64,000 nucleotides of DNA from Takakia lepidozioides (Eukaryota; Streptophyta; Takakiopsida; Takakiales; Takakiaceae). Shown piece after piece: positions 20,365-30,692 of the stretch (positions within the stretch are counted from its first letter, which is position 1; each line of letters begins with the position of its first letter). The notes beneath the pieces were generated by a model. It saw only the letters and a list, made by a program, of their open reading frames with translations, was not told the DNA's origin and made no database searches. The stretch is taken from NCBI GenBank assembly GCA_030704615.1, contig CM060732.1, positions 10,168,001 through 10,232,000 of the forward strand, in the 5' to 3' direction. A program made the position numbers and the translations under genes.

Positions 20365-22081
20365 ATGGTGAGGAAACATCGACCCGTCTCCCTCGAGGAT
20401 GGGGAGGTAGTACCACATATCGATTGTGGCCCTAAGGCGATCATTTTTCATGGCGAGGAGGCACCCATTGCACCTGATCCAATACAGGCTGCCGGGCACA
20501 ATCGTAGAAGGGCCCAATTTTCAGGTGATGCGGAGGATGTTGACACTCCGGGATTGAGTCGGGCGCGCCGCGGGTTGCCCCCTCGTGGGCCACCCCGTCC
20601 AACCACGTCCACCTTTGACCCCCCCGACAGGATTGAGTGTTGGTGCACTAAGTGTTGGGAACGGATACCGCCGGGCGGCACCAGACCACCGAGGCGGCGA
20701 CCACATGTTGTCGAAAAACATTACAAGAAGAACAAGATTGCGGATGCGGCAAAGGTGAGTGTTTTTCCCACCCCTCTCATTAACATTCATTCAAGGTACA
20801 TTTAGGTTTATCTAATAATATAGTATGATTGGTAAGCATACATGAATCAAAATTACGACATAAGTATTGATGCATCGTTCACTACGCACATTGCAGCCAC
20901 GACTTGATGCCCAAGCTCGCAATTACATTGCACAGGAGGCATTTCGCGCCGGTCTACTTGCAGAATTTGTGCCAGAGCATGTGCCCGATGTGACCAGTTG
21001 GTTCCCCTAGCAGCACGTAGATGATATGCGTAGGGTCGAGGGATATCGTAGGTGTCGTAGGCGTTATGGCCGGCGACGAGCAGGCCCACCCCCCCCCCCC
21101 CTCTAGATTCCTCAGGCGGTCCCCCTGATTGTGGCCTCCCCCCCCCCCCCCCCCCCCCTCCCGTCTGTTTCTTTGCCTGATCCACCTCCGGTTGTACCTG
21201 ATCCGGACGTTGTACCCCCGGCTGCACCTCCGACATTACATCCTCAACCACCTCCACTTGCATATCCTCCGCCAGCAGTACCACCTCCACCTCCACCTCC
21301 ACCTCCACGTGCATGTGCCCCCCGAACCCCTAGGAGGGGTCGGCTTCGCCCTAGGTTTCCTCCCCTTCGGCTTGGGCGGCCTGAGCCAGATCCTCGCCCC
21401 CGATGGGAAGCGCATAGGACTATGTTACTGAGGACCGTCCAGCCTCGTTGTTGGGGGAATCATCTTGACCCTCCCACCCCCATCCGAGAAAATGTGGAGT
21501 TCGAGTATTGGGGGAGACAGTATGTTGTGAGAGCCGCTACAGACCCTGCTATGGGTCAGGGTTTATTCACGGTCAATGATATTGTGGTTCCTCCTTGGAG
21601 AAACAACATGGTGGACTTGTTTCCCTACTACGGTCCATACTACACCTCCGCGGAGTTCCGTACATTACGCCTCGAAGCCCCATACATCCTACCCTACATT
21701 TTGTGTGTCAACGGACAGGATGTACGTAGACGGGGGTTGTCTCCCATTGAGATCAGATTTTGTGATGGTGACCCCGACAACTTCGGCAATGTTGCTGGGC
21801 TGGTCAATAGTTCTTTTGGTCATCCTAGGAGAACCAATGTAGTATGGGACGAGCGAAGCGATGGGCATGAAAACTTTTGTGGTCATACGTCAGTATACTG
21901 TGAGGGGATGCACATGTTTGTGATGACATGTGCTAGTAGGACTATTAGGGCTGGCAGCGAACTATTTGCATCATACGAGTTCTCCCGGGATGATTGGGAC
22001 CTCCGATTACAGCGTGAGTGGGATGTGTATGATAGAAATAGGGTTCTTTTGAGACAGGGATCGCGTAGAGAGGCATTGTAG
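20365..22081 (+). pseudogene. Transposon-borne zinc-finger/proline-rich/SET-domain protein
   Basis: Exon 1 (20365-20754) encodes a finger CTKC-x16-H-x4-H, BED-like in spacing. A GT-AG intron (20755-20896) keeps the frame into PRLDAQARNYIAQEAF. A TAG at about 21010 and a frame change follow, then a proline-rich linker (21131-21320) and a SET-like domain to the stop at 22079-22081. SET marks are GQGLF (about 21554), GNVAGLVNSSFGHPRRTN (matching the N-H-x-x-x-P-N region) and GSELFASYEF (matching the ELxxDY region). SET domains methylate protein lysines using SAM. The key loop has Ser where classic enzymes have His, so activity is doubtful. The 316-codon 3' frame (21131-22081) is open. It lies upstream of Tnp2 in the position of a second CACTA gene. 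I infer capture by the element. Confidence 0.6.
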
Positions 22082-23036
22082 ATATTCTCATGATGTACTT
22101 TGTATACATCCGATTAATCGATTGATGTAAAAAAAAATCTTGTTGCTCGTGTGGGTTGCAACTTTGCATATGTGATCTAAACATACTCATGCACATGTGG
22201 ACCAAATATGAGCTTGAACCAAGTTGATTCAATGGGTCATTCTAGTGTTGAACGCAGCTACGTGTCATAGAGACGGGAAATTGTGTTTCGCCTGCAGATG
22301 ATTTTTTTTTTATTCCATTTTCAAGCCATATGCTTAATGATAGCATATGCAATGTGCGTGCAAAGTTTGGGAGTAAACAAAAGTCATTTGGACCCATAAC
22401 CAGATTTTGTTCTCTCATTTGTACTCCAAAGTTGAGTTATCTTCAACTTCATGCACTCTTCATAGAGAGTTCTGCAAAAGTGACCCTAGAAACACACTTA
22501 TTTTTTTTCCATGTTTTGCATGGATGTAGTGGTGCAAAGCCCGATGTCACAGAATAAAAGAGCTAAAAATAAAATCATTACGCCCCTCAAAACCGCAATA
22601 ATATATTTTCTAAATGCAAATATTTATTTTAAATTCATTTAAATTCGATTTAATTCAAAATTGGTGCAAGGGTGAGTGCGTCGTTGGGGAGGCAAATTTT
22701 TTTTTTCCCCCTGCTGGATCTTTGTACAGGTGTTGCACACATATTTAAGCACATGTAGGAAAAAATGAAGCTTGAGCCACATCCGTTTGTTGGGTGCAAT
22801 GGCATGAGAGGATTTTCTTTCACATTAATAAACAAAAATTGGTTGATAGGGTGAATGCGTCATTGGGGGGGCAAATGATTTTGTTTGGGTTTGAAACTTT
22901 GCATGCATGTACGTTGCGCACATACATGTAATTATTGAATGACATATTTGATGCACACACACATTGAAGGTTGTTGTTTGCATTTCGCTTATAATGAAGT
23001 GTATGGTTGCAATGACATATTATAATATATGTCCCT
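22082..23036. other. Intergenic; imperfect tandem units
   Basis: No gene. Direct repeats of about 180 bases share 'gtgagtgcgtcgttgggg' (about 22671) with 'gtgaatgcgtcattgggg' (about 22852), and both continue into related words on 'cttgagcc' and 'cacatgtag'. A weaker relative lies near 22185-22215. Confidence 0.45.
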
Positions 23037-24433
23037 ATGTTCATTTGTTCGTATCAGGACTTTGTCCATCCCTTCCCGGTCTTTTCTCTTGGCACCCCAT
23101 CCGAAAACAACCCAAGTACATCAGGCGGGAGCCGTGGGCGAGACGCCGCCCCCATGGTACCGGATGATGATGATGATGACAGTGATAGTGACAGTGACAA
23201 CAACAATGAGCATGGAATTAACCAGGAGGATGTGCAAGCCATGGATGATCTCTTAATGCATCATGTGGGCGCTGATGCATCCCATGAAGAGGGAACCCGG
23301 CCAATCGATGATCCTGAAATGGCCCCCTCAAATGACATGGAGAGGGAGGCGAGAACTCCCTTGTACGAGGGGGCGAAAGTGAGTCGACTTTCAACAATCT
23401 TACTTTTGCTCAATCTTCAAATTCGATTTGGCATAAGTAATGTTGGGATGTCTGCCATAATGTGAATTATTGCAGACTATATCCTTGCTCCACACTTGAA
23501 ACCCAAGATGCCACGGTTGCGGAAAGAGGCACGCGAAGTCTTGGACTCTGTGGGGATGGGCTATAAGATTTTTCATGCATGTCCATGTGATAAAACCCTA
23601 TGCTACGGAGAGGATTCGCATCTCACCAAGTGCCCAAAGTGCAAGAAAGACTGATATCGGGATGATGTCCAAGGAAAAAAAGTACCACGCAAGGTATAAG
23701 CACCATTCCCCCTCGCATGGAGATTATTAGAGAGTAGTACTCATGCAAGATCTGATTGTGGTTTTGGAAGGAGTGAGTGAGGAGTGGAAGGAGCGACGTT
23801 TGGTTTTGACCATTCACACCCAAATAAGGGAGAGGCTACATAAAGGGAAAGGCATAAGGGTGTTGTATTATGTGTGCTAATGAGATGATTACATGTGGGG
23901 GGCGTGGGGTATTTCATCCTAGAAAATGCATTACTTTCCGATCATCCCGCGATTGAGGGCACAGTACCAAAGCCCCGAATTGGCCAGACTCATGAGATGG
24001 CACGCCTCGCATCGGAGCCCCCCGAGAAAGGTGTGCGGGCCACAAGATTCACAAGCATGGAGGCATATTGAAGAGATGTGGCCTTTTCTCTTGGAGGACC
24101 CACGACATGTCCACCTCGGCTTCTCCTCGGATGGTAGGGATGTTGTAATTCACCATGGTCACCGGCCAAGTGGAATGACTACATGACTGGACAGAGAATG
24201 GGTTCATTTTGTAGTATAATATGCATATTGGTAGCATTGAAACAATGATGTGAATGTCTCAAAGGGAAAAAACAAGTGGCAAACATGGACACGTACTTGC
24301 GACCTCTTGTTGATGAACTTAAAGAGCTATGGAGGGGGGTCCCGACATTGGATGCTTCACTTGACCCTATGGCCGGACAATCTTTTCAGATGAGAGGCAT
24401 CTTGCTTTGGACAATGCATGATTATCCAGATAT
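23037..24433 (+). pseudogene. CACTA Tnp2 transposase, N-terminal half
   Basis: In order: a charged Asp/Ser-rich leader (23160-23215), 'SRLSTILLLLNLQIRFGISN' (23382-23440), a TGA at 23463-23465, the zinc-binding region HACPCDKTLCYGED...KCPKCKKD (about 23575-23650), a donor-like 'cgcaag|gtataag' after KKVPRK (23694), 'MHYFPIIPRLRAQYQS' with LARLMRWHASH (23926-24010), 'DPRHVHLGFSSDG' (about 24100), and MDTYLRPLVDELKELW to LLWTMHDYPDI (24278-24433). These are the signature blocks of plant En/Spm Tnp2 (Transposase_21) in the right order. Stops and shifts make it inactive. About 160 unrelated bases (24434-24592, ending one frame in DEDEDEDWD) separate it from the LTR insertion. The protein resumes at 57229. 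Confidence 0.8.
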
Positions 24434-24597
24434 ATTATGTTCCCCATGAACAACCCGCGTACATTCACTTGTCAATGCCGGATGAGGATGAGGATGAGGA
24501 TTGGGATTGATTGAAGTAGCGGCGACAGTCTTGTGCACCGTAGTGGGGTAAATGGCATTATGGGCCATGCACATGACAACTTTTTGGGATGTGTAGT

Positions 24598-25578
24598 TGT
24601 TAGAGGACTGTCTGGGACTTAGGCACTTTTACGGGATCTGTGGGGTACCCTTAATTTTTGCACAGACTGAGACCAACAGGAGCCTTAGGGGTGACAGCAG
24701 CGCACTTTAGGGGGGGGTTACACAACCCGTCACAGCCAACACAGCCCGTCACAGTCCGACACAGCCGACACAGCCCGTCACAGCCAACACAGCCCGTCAC
24801 AGTCCGACACAGCCGACACAGCCGCCACAGCCGTCACAGCCAGTCACAGCTCGACACAGCCCGACACAGCCCAACACAGTCGCACAGCCAGTCACAGTTT
24901 CACATAGCCAGTCACAGCTTGACACAACTGTCACGACCATAGAGAACGGATAGCAGGACAGGGAACGACTGTGGGGAACAACATCTGCGAATGGAACATG
25001 TTAGTTCACGGATGACGGTTAGTGAGGGAAATGGTTAGAACAACGGGTAGGAAGATAAAGCCAGGAGCGAGGACTGGAAAAGGATCACTTCTTGGGGGAT
25101 TTCGGACATCACTAGGGGGAAATGAAGCGGAGAGAGCATCTCTGAGTAGAAAGAGGGAGAGCACGGAGTAGTAGGAGAACGATCTGTTGATGCTTGATGA
25201 ATGCAAGCAGTAGAGTGGTAATGTAGAGCAGATTAGAGACTCCATGGCTTCAGCCTGATACTTGATAGATATTAATCTGATACATACTTCATACTCACAC
25301 TGTGTAGAGAGATCTGAGTGAAGCTGTGGAATGAATGGATGAGTTGATGGAATCCGATAGATTGCTGAAGCAAACTGATACTTAAATACCAACAGTAAGG
25401 TAACTAGCTAACATGAATGCGGGAAGGAAAACAAATAGGAAACACCCCCATGATACACTAGCTGTAGGTCATGACTGATTGTTCTGAGCGGGCTGAGTGC
25501 TTAGAGATTTCCAACTCTTCTATCTTGGAATTCCCGCCTCGGATAGCGAAGGGATGGGTGAGTAAAAGCCGCGCAACA
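24598..25578 (+). mobile_element. gypsy-1 5' LTR
   Basis: Starts TGTTAGAGGACTG, ends GCGCAACA. It matches the 3' LTR (56223-57221) with few differences by eye; the main one is minisatellite length. It is followed by TT and TGACGACCATAC, the likely primer-binding site (TGGCGACC in the 11084 copy). A minisatellite of CACAGCC words fills about 24718-24940. Confidence 0.9.
24718..24940. repeat. CACAGCC minisatellite within the LTR
   Basis: Irregular 8-9 base units of the form (G/A)(T/A/C)CACAGCC, for example GTCACAGCC, AACACAGCC and GACACAGCC, preceded by a G-run. The same array lies in the LTRs at 11208-11440 and 56340-56575 and, as a 30-base version, at 38598-38950. Confidence 0.85.
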
Positions 25579-26166
25579 TTTGACGACCATACTGGGGGAT
25601 TGGGTCATGAACAACCAGATGTGATAGGCATCTGGTGGGATCATGGTGGTTGGAGAATTAAAGAATTTGATGTGAATCAAATTCCTTGTGAAACTGAGAA
25701 GGAAAGATTGTCCAAACGATTCTTTCAGAGGTTCTTGGAATTGCCAGATGGTTGTAAAGAAAACATTCTTAAGAGAGTGCATGATGCTGACCCTGAATGG
25801 GGTCTGGAGAAAGGAGTGATAAAGATTTATCAGGTAGCCTGTAGAGGAAGAGCACGTTGGTTACCAACACTGGTTTATGTGATAGCATTGCTATCCATTA
25901 AGCGAGTAGAGTTTGAAGGCTGGGAGGAAAGAAAGGTGAATGTTTATACTCATATGCATGAAGAGCTTGTAGTGGTAAAGAATTGGATTCCAAAGGATAT
26001 TTTGTGGATCAAACTCACACCAAGAACAGCTTTCCAGACTTGTTTGCCATATGGTTATATGGTAACGGAGACTTCTAGTATAGCCAAGGGTGCATTGAAG
26101 CTTGAAAGAAACCCAGGCATATACGAGAGATATTACAGAAGAGAGTTTTGGTTATTACCACATTAA
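25579..26166 (+). CDS. gypsy-1 pre-gag ORF (complete copy)
   Basis: An open frame that starts upstream inside the LTR (25471) and ends at 26164-26166, giving about 195 residues after the LTR boundary. The true start is unclear because no ATG in this frame sits just after the primer-binding site. Content: GIWWDHGGWRIKEFDV, KERLSKRFFQRFLELPDG, a hydrophobic LPTLVYVIALLSIKRV, and EELVVVKNWIPKDILWIK. I recognise no domain and see no clear signal peptide. It precedes gag by about 20 bases. It is kept open over its length here and at 12041-12612, which suggests selection in the source elements. Function unknown. Confidence 0.6.
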   Translation, partial: FDDHTGGLGHEQPDVIGIWWDHGGWRIKEFDVNQIPCETEKERLSKRFFQRFLELPDGCKENILKRVHDADPEWGLEKGVIKIYQVACRGRARWLPTLVYVIALLSIKRVEFEGWEERKVNVYTHMHEELVVVKNWIPKDILWIKLTPRTAFQTCLPYGYMVTETSSIAKGALKLERNPGIYERYYRREFWLLPH

Positions 26167-26187
26167 AAGAAATGAAAGACATGGGAC

Positions 26188-28150
26188 ATGAGTGATGAAA
26201 GAGAAGCTAGACGCCAGAGATATTCAGCAAAAAGAGAAAGCTATCTGAAAGCTAATTATCCATATCTTTGGGAGAGAGGAATAGACATAGGGGAATCATC
26301 TGGACCTCTCACACCATTAAGATCAGAGAGTACATCACCCATACCGGAAGAACTAGAGTTGGATGCCACTCCTTCTTTTTCTTTGCAAGAAAGATTAAGG
26401 GAATTGGTACGAGAAGAAGATCAATCACGAGGTGAAAGATCTGAGGTACATTCCTGGATAAAAGATTTGACAGAAATCTTTGATAAGAGTTGGCATGGAA
26501 CACCAAAAGCAGGAACTCCAGTTTCTGAAGCGGAAGGTGAAGAAGGAGGAGAGGATGTGGCAGAGCCAACGGAGAGTTCAGACTCTCCAACACCATTGCA
26601 GTTGAGTTACATGAGTGAAGAAGAAAACCCAAGGGCAGAACTTGAAGAATGAAAATAGAGAGAAGAAATTGGAAGAGGAAGAGTATGAAGAAGTAGACCC
26701 AACAGCTGAGGTTGAGACTACAACCAGGACATCCCAACCCGTTGGACCTGGATCAAGTGGAGCACTTGGATCACAGGCCAACGAAGGTGTCGGCTCAGGG
26801 GGATCAGGCGGGCTGCCTGGATCTGGCTCTAGGGGGACAGGGAGTGTGGGAAGTAGTGCAACTGGAGCTGGGAATACTGTGAATATCGTGGGGCCAGTAG
26901 CAGGGAGTGCTCAAGGGCCACCACTTGGTGGAAGATCCACCACAACAACAACAGGTCCTGAAGGACCAGCACCAGCAAGGGTGCCAGCACCTGTCAGTGG
27001 GCAGAAGGTAGGGCCACAGATGGCGTTACAACCAACACGGGCAAAACCACCTTTTCCAATATATTCAGGAAAAGGGGATCCCGATGTACACATTAGCCAA
27101 TTTGAGCACATGTGTATAGTGAACAATGAGAATGGCGATGATGCCAAGATGAGATTGTTTCCTTGTTCACTTATCAAGAAAGCAAGTGAATGGTATGCAA
27201 GATTCCCTGATAATCATTTCCTAACCTGGAATGGCTTGAATACAACATTCCAAAATAGGTTCAGGACAAGTAAAACTGAGGATGAAGTGTATGGAAGTTT
27301 ACAACAGTTAAAGCAAAAGAAGCATGAAACTGTTGAGGAGTATATGGAAAAGATGGAATTGATGATGAAAAAGCTGGCTGCTGTACCAGCACCAGGTTTA
27401 TAGAAGACTTGGTTTGTGAGTGGACTAAGACCAGAGTTGCAAAAGAAAGTGGATATGTTACCCCATAATACAGTGGAGGAGGCATTTGAAACTGCAAACA
27501 GAATTGAGCAATTGGGAATGCTCAGGAGAGAGAAAATGGATGATGAGGACTCTGAGGATGAGTCAGATGAAGAAGAAGAGCAAGAACTAAAAAGGAAGAG
27601 TAAGAGAAAGGAGAAGTTGAAGAGGGATAACTATGATAAAGATTAGAAGAAATCTTGAAAAAGTATGCCACAGAGGCTGCAACACATTGGAGGAAGGGTG
27701 TATGGTGTGCAAAGTGCCAGAATGAAGGCCATACCACCACTGAATGCCACATGAAGGAGAAACACTGTACTATCTGTAAAATGGATAACCATTCTACTGA
27801 GAATTGTTACTACAACAGAAGGACAGCTGCAAGAGAACCTAGGCAAGTAAGGGTGCATCAGGTGCAGCCCCAGCCAAGAAGAAACAATGATCAGGACCAC
27901 TATGGTAGGTCTGGTGGTTATAACAATGGCATGGAAGGGAGAGGTAATTCAAGAGAGAATTACCAAGGAAATTCCAGAGGCAACTATCAGGGTAATCCAA
28001 GGGGGAATTACCAGCCCGGGATCAGGATTACAGAAATAATCCAAGAGCAGACCAAGGGCGAGGACCCAATGGTGAAGAACTGTGTTACTATTGTAATCAG
28101 CCAGGACATCGCAAGGCAGCCTGTTCATTTTGGATTAGACACCAGAATGA
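26188..28150 (+). pseudogene. gypsy-1 gag: acidic N-region, capsid domain, three zinc knuckles
   Basis: Starts MSDEREARRQRYSAKRES. A one-base A-insertion near 26627 shifts the frame relative to the copy at 1384-2169. Frame 26615-27403 holds the Gly-rich linker and the Retrotrans_gag region (PFPIYSGKGDPDVHISQFE, ASEWYARFPDNH, EEYMEKMELMMKKL). A TAG follows at 27401-27403, then WFVSGLRPELQKKV, and a charged linker. Knuckles of type C-x2-C-x4-H-x4-C follow: CAKCQNEGHTTTEC (about 27712), CTICKMDNHSTENC (about 27769), and CYYCNQPGHRKAAC (about 28083, in a shifted frame). Gag would form the particle and bind RNA through the knuckles. Four or so breaks make it a pseudogene. Confidence 0.8.
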
Positions 28151-28151
28151 G

Positions 28152-29604
28152 ATGAGAGCTCCTGTGAGTGAGGGCCTTGTGGTGGCAGCTCACATGGTTA
28201 GGCCATGTGTTGTACCAGAAGTAAGTACAATGATAGTAACAAGAAGCAAAGCCAAACTAATACCTCCAGTAGTTGAGGAAGATGATGATAATGAAGGTGG
28301 CAGTGATATGCCTGAAGATGATGAGGCTTGGAGAGATGAGAAGGAACTGCACAAGGAAGTGACAGATACCATAAGGGAAATGCATAAGAGTATTGATATT
28401 CCTGTGGCAGATTCCTCTGATTCTGATGGAGAAGAAGAAGTGAGTGAGGATGAAAGGAAGAAAGAAGCTGCAGACATGCAAAGTAATGAAGGGACTTTGG
28501 CTGAAGTAATATGCCAGACCAAAGCGGAGATTACCATTGGACAGCTATTGGTTTGGCACCTTATTGTAGACACAGGCTGTATCAAGCAATCAATCGAATT
28601 GCCCAGGAGACAGGAAACACAAACCTGAACAACAAGGTGACCAGTTATAATGTGAAGCCGGAAGGGCGAGAAACAGTCATGGACTTTGATGATTCTATGC
28701 TAGTAATCCAATTGAGAATTGGAAGCACAGAACTAACTGATATACTGATAGATGGAGGCTCTGGAGTAAATATCATGACAGACCAATTAAGAAAGAAGCT
28801 TGGTCTAAGTAACATGAAACCAGCCCCATTTACAGTAACAATGGCAGATCAAAGGAGTGTACAGCCATTGGGATTAATAAGAGGAGTTAAGATACAGATA
28901 CAGAAGATGATCTTTATGATCACAGTAACTGTGTTGAAGATGGATGAAGTCATGGAGGCTTACTCCTTATTATTAGGACGTCCGTGGCTGAAACAAGCCA
29001 GGGTATTCCATGACTGGAATTCTCAGTTACTAACCGTGCATAATGGGATGCACGAGATACAAATTACCACAAAGAAATCAAGTAGATTACCTGCTACGAG
29101 AAGACCTCGAGGGGTCAGAGAGTATGACTGGAGAGGAGGACTGGATGAGGAGCAAGAAGCTACCCTGTTTGCGGCACACCCAGAATGGGAGCAGGTTGTA
29201 GAGATGCGGCTGGAAGGCCTAAGTTGTTTAAGAAGTATCTGCTGTGGTGTAGTGTCAGCAACACCAATTGAAGAGGAAACCAGCAGTTACCCATCACATT
29301 TCTATGAAGAAAGAGAAGGAGAAATGGAAATCCTAGAGGAACCAGCCACTGTGAGTTTACAGGATGAAGTGGTGACTGGTTGGACAATCACAGCTGATGA
29401 GCAGGTGAGGGAAGTGAATGTGGGAACTGAAGAGGAACCGAGGATGGTGAAAGTAGGAGCTGAATTGGAGCCAGAATTCTTTGAAGAAGCTAAGAGTTTG
29501 TTCATCAAATACAGAGATGTATTTGCTTGGAGCTATGAGGATCTAAAAGGGATACCACCTGAAATCTGTCAGCATAAGATTGAACTGGAACCAGGATCAG
29601 TACC
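28152..29604 (+). pseudogene. gypsy-1 protease and start of the protease-RT spacer
   Basis: An acidic linker (28152-28600) overlaps the next frame, which runs from 28511 to 29604, where a CACTA element interrupts it. The retropepsin region has LIDGGSGVNIMTDQLRKKL (about 28749), with Asp-Gly-Gly-Ser in place of the common Asp-Ser/Thr-Gly. The flap and second half end in LLGRPWLKQARVFHDW. The spacer to RT includes FIKYRDVFAWSYEDLKGIPP and KIELEPGSVP, the usual lead into RT. After the CACTA insertion the frame should resume at 35875, but four extra bases there shift it. Confidence 0.75.
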
Positions 29605-30692
29605 CACTACAACAGATTGCGGCTTTTATGACTCCCATGGGTGCGTAGTCATGGCAGATTTGTGGCAGAAATGCCATTTGCAGTCGTAAAATGCTTTTGA
29701 AGTCATAATGCAAGTCTGGGGAAGGCGTATATGCGACTGCATGGCTCCGGACTCTGCGCAACACAGGTCAAACATGTTTGACCACGAATATTGGCATGGC
29801 AGATATGACTACTAGTCACGGTCATGGCTTACACTGGAATGACGTGTACATATTGCTAGACAGACATATGACTTCATGACTCTCATTCTAATGCATTCTG
29901 CCAGATCATCACATAGATGAATCACTACATGACTGCACGTGTCAACACATGCTTTTCTGGTTATATATATAATATATGAGTATTTATATTTTGAAAAAAC
30001 GGAGACTCTGACCACTAGAATGAATTAAAAAAAACAAAAAACAAAAAAAGTGCAAAAAGATTTAAAGAAAAACACATGATAGAGTAAGTGGCACAGTGTG
30101 TCGCCCTGGTGGTTTGGGATTCAAACCCGCTGCCCTTATCCTGTATGTGGGATTGTTCGTGACGGTATGTCTGGGCGTTGATCATCCTGTAGGTCTTATG
30201 GCCCATAAATGAAGGCGGGTGAAATTTTCCCCCTCCTCAAGGGCCCGTGGTTTCCTTTAAGAAAAGAAAAATAAATAAAAAAAATCAAAAGGGGCTTTTA
30301 GGGTTTATAAAAAGGTTTAAAATCTTAAAAAGTTGCCCATCACGGTAGGGTGAACAGACTTAGAGCAAGTGGGAGGGAGGGAGAGAGATGGCTGGGACTT
30401 AGAGTGAGCGAGCGGGAGTGAGGGCAAACATGCATGGGAGTCAGCTTCGTCTTAGCAGGCCGTGTTTCAATCTCTACCCGCTCAGCCCTGATTTTACAGC
30501 ACGGAGCAGAGCTGGCATTAGTTTCTTAAAGATCCTTCACGATGGTGGGACAACCGCAATCGCAAGGTGTGGCTTTTCCTTGGTTGAACGTCGTCATGTC
30601 TGTCTTCGTAGCCTACTTTCTTTGCTGCACGACATCTTGTATGTCCCCTTAGATTTCCTTTCTAAGCTTCTCCTAGACGACAAAGAATTCAC

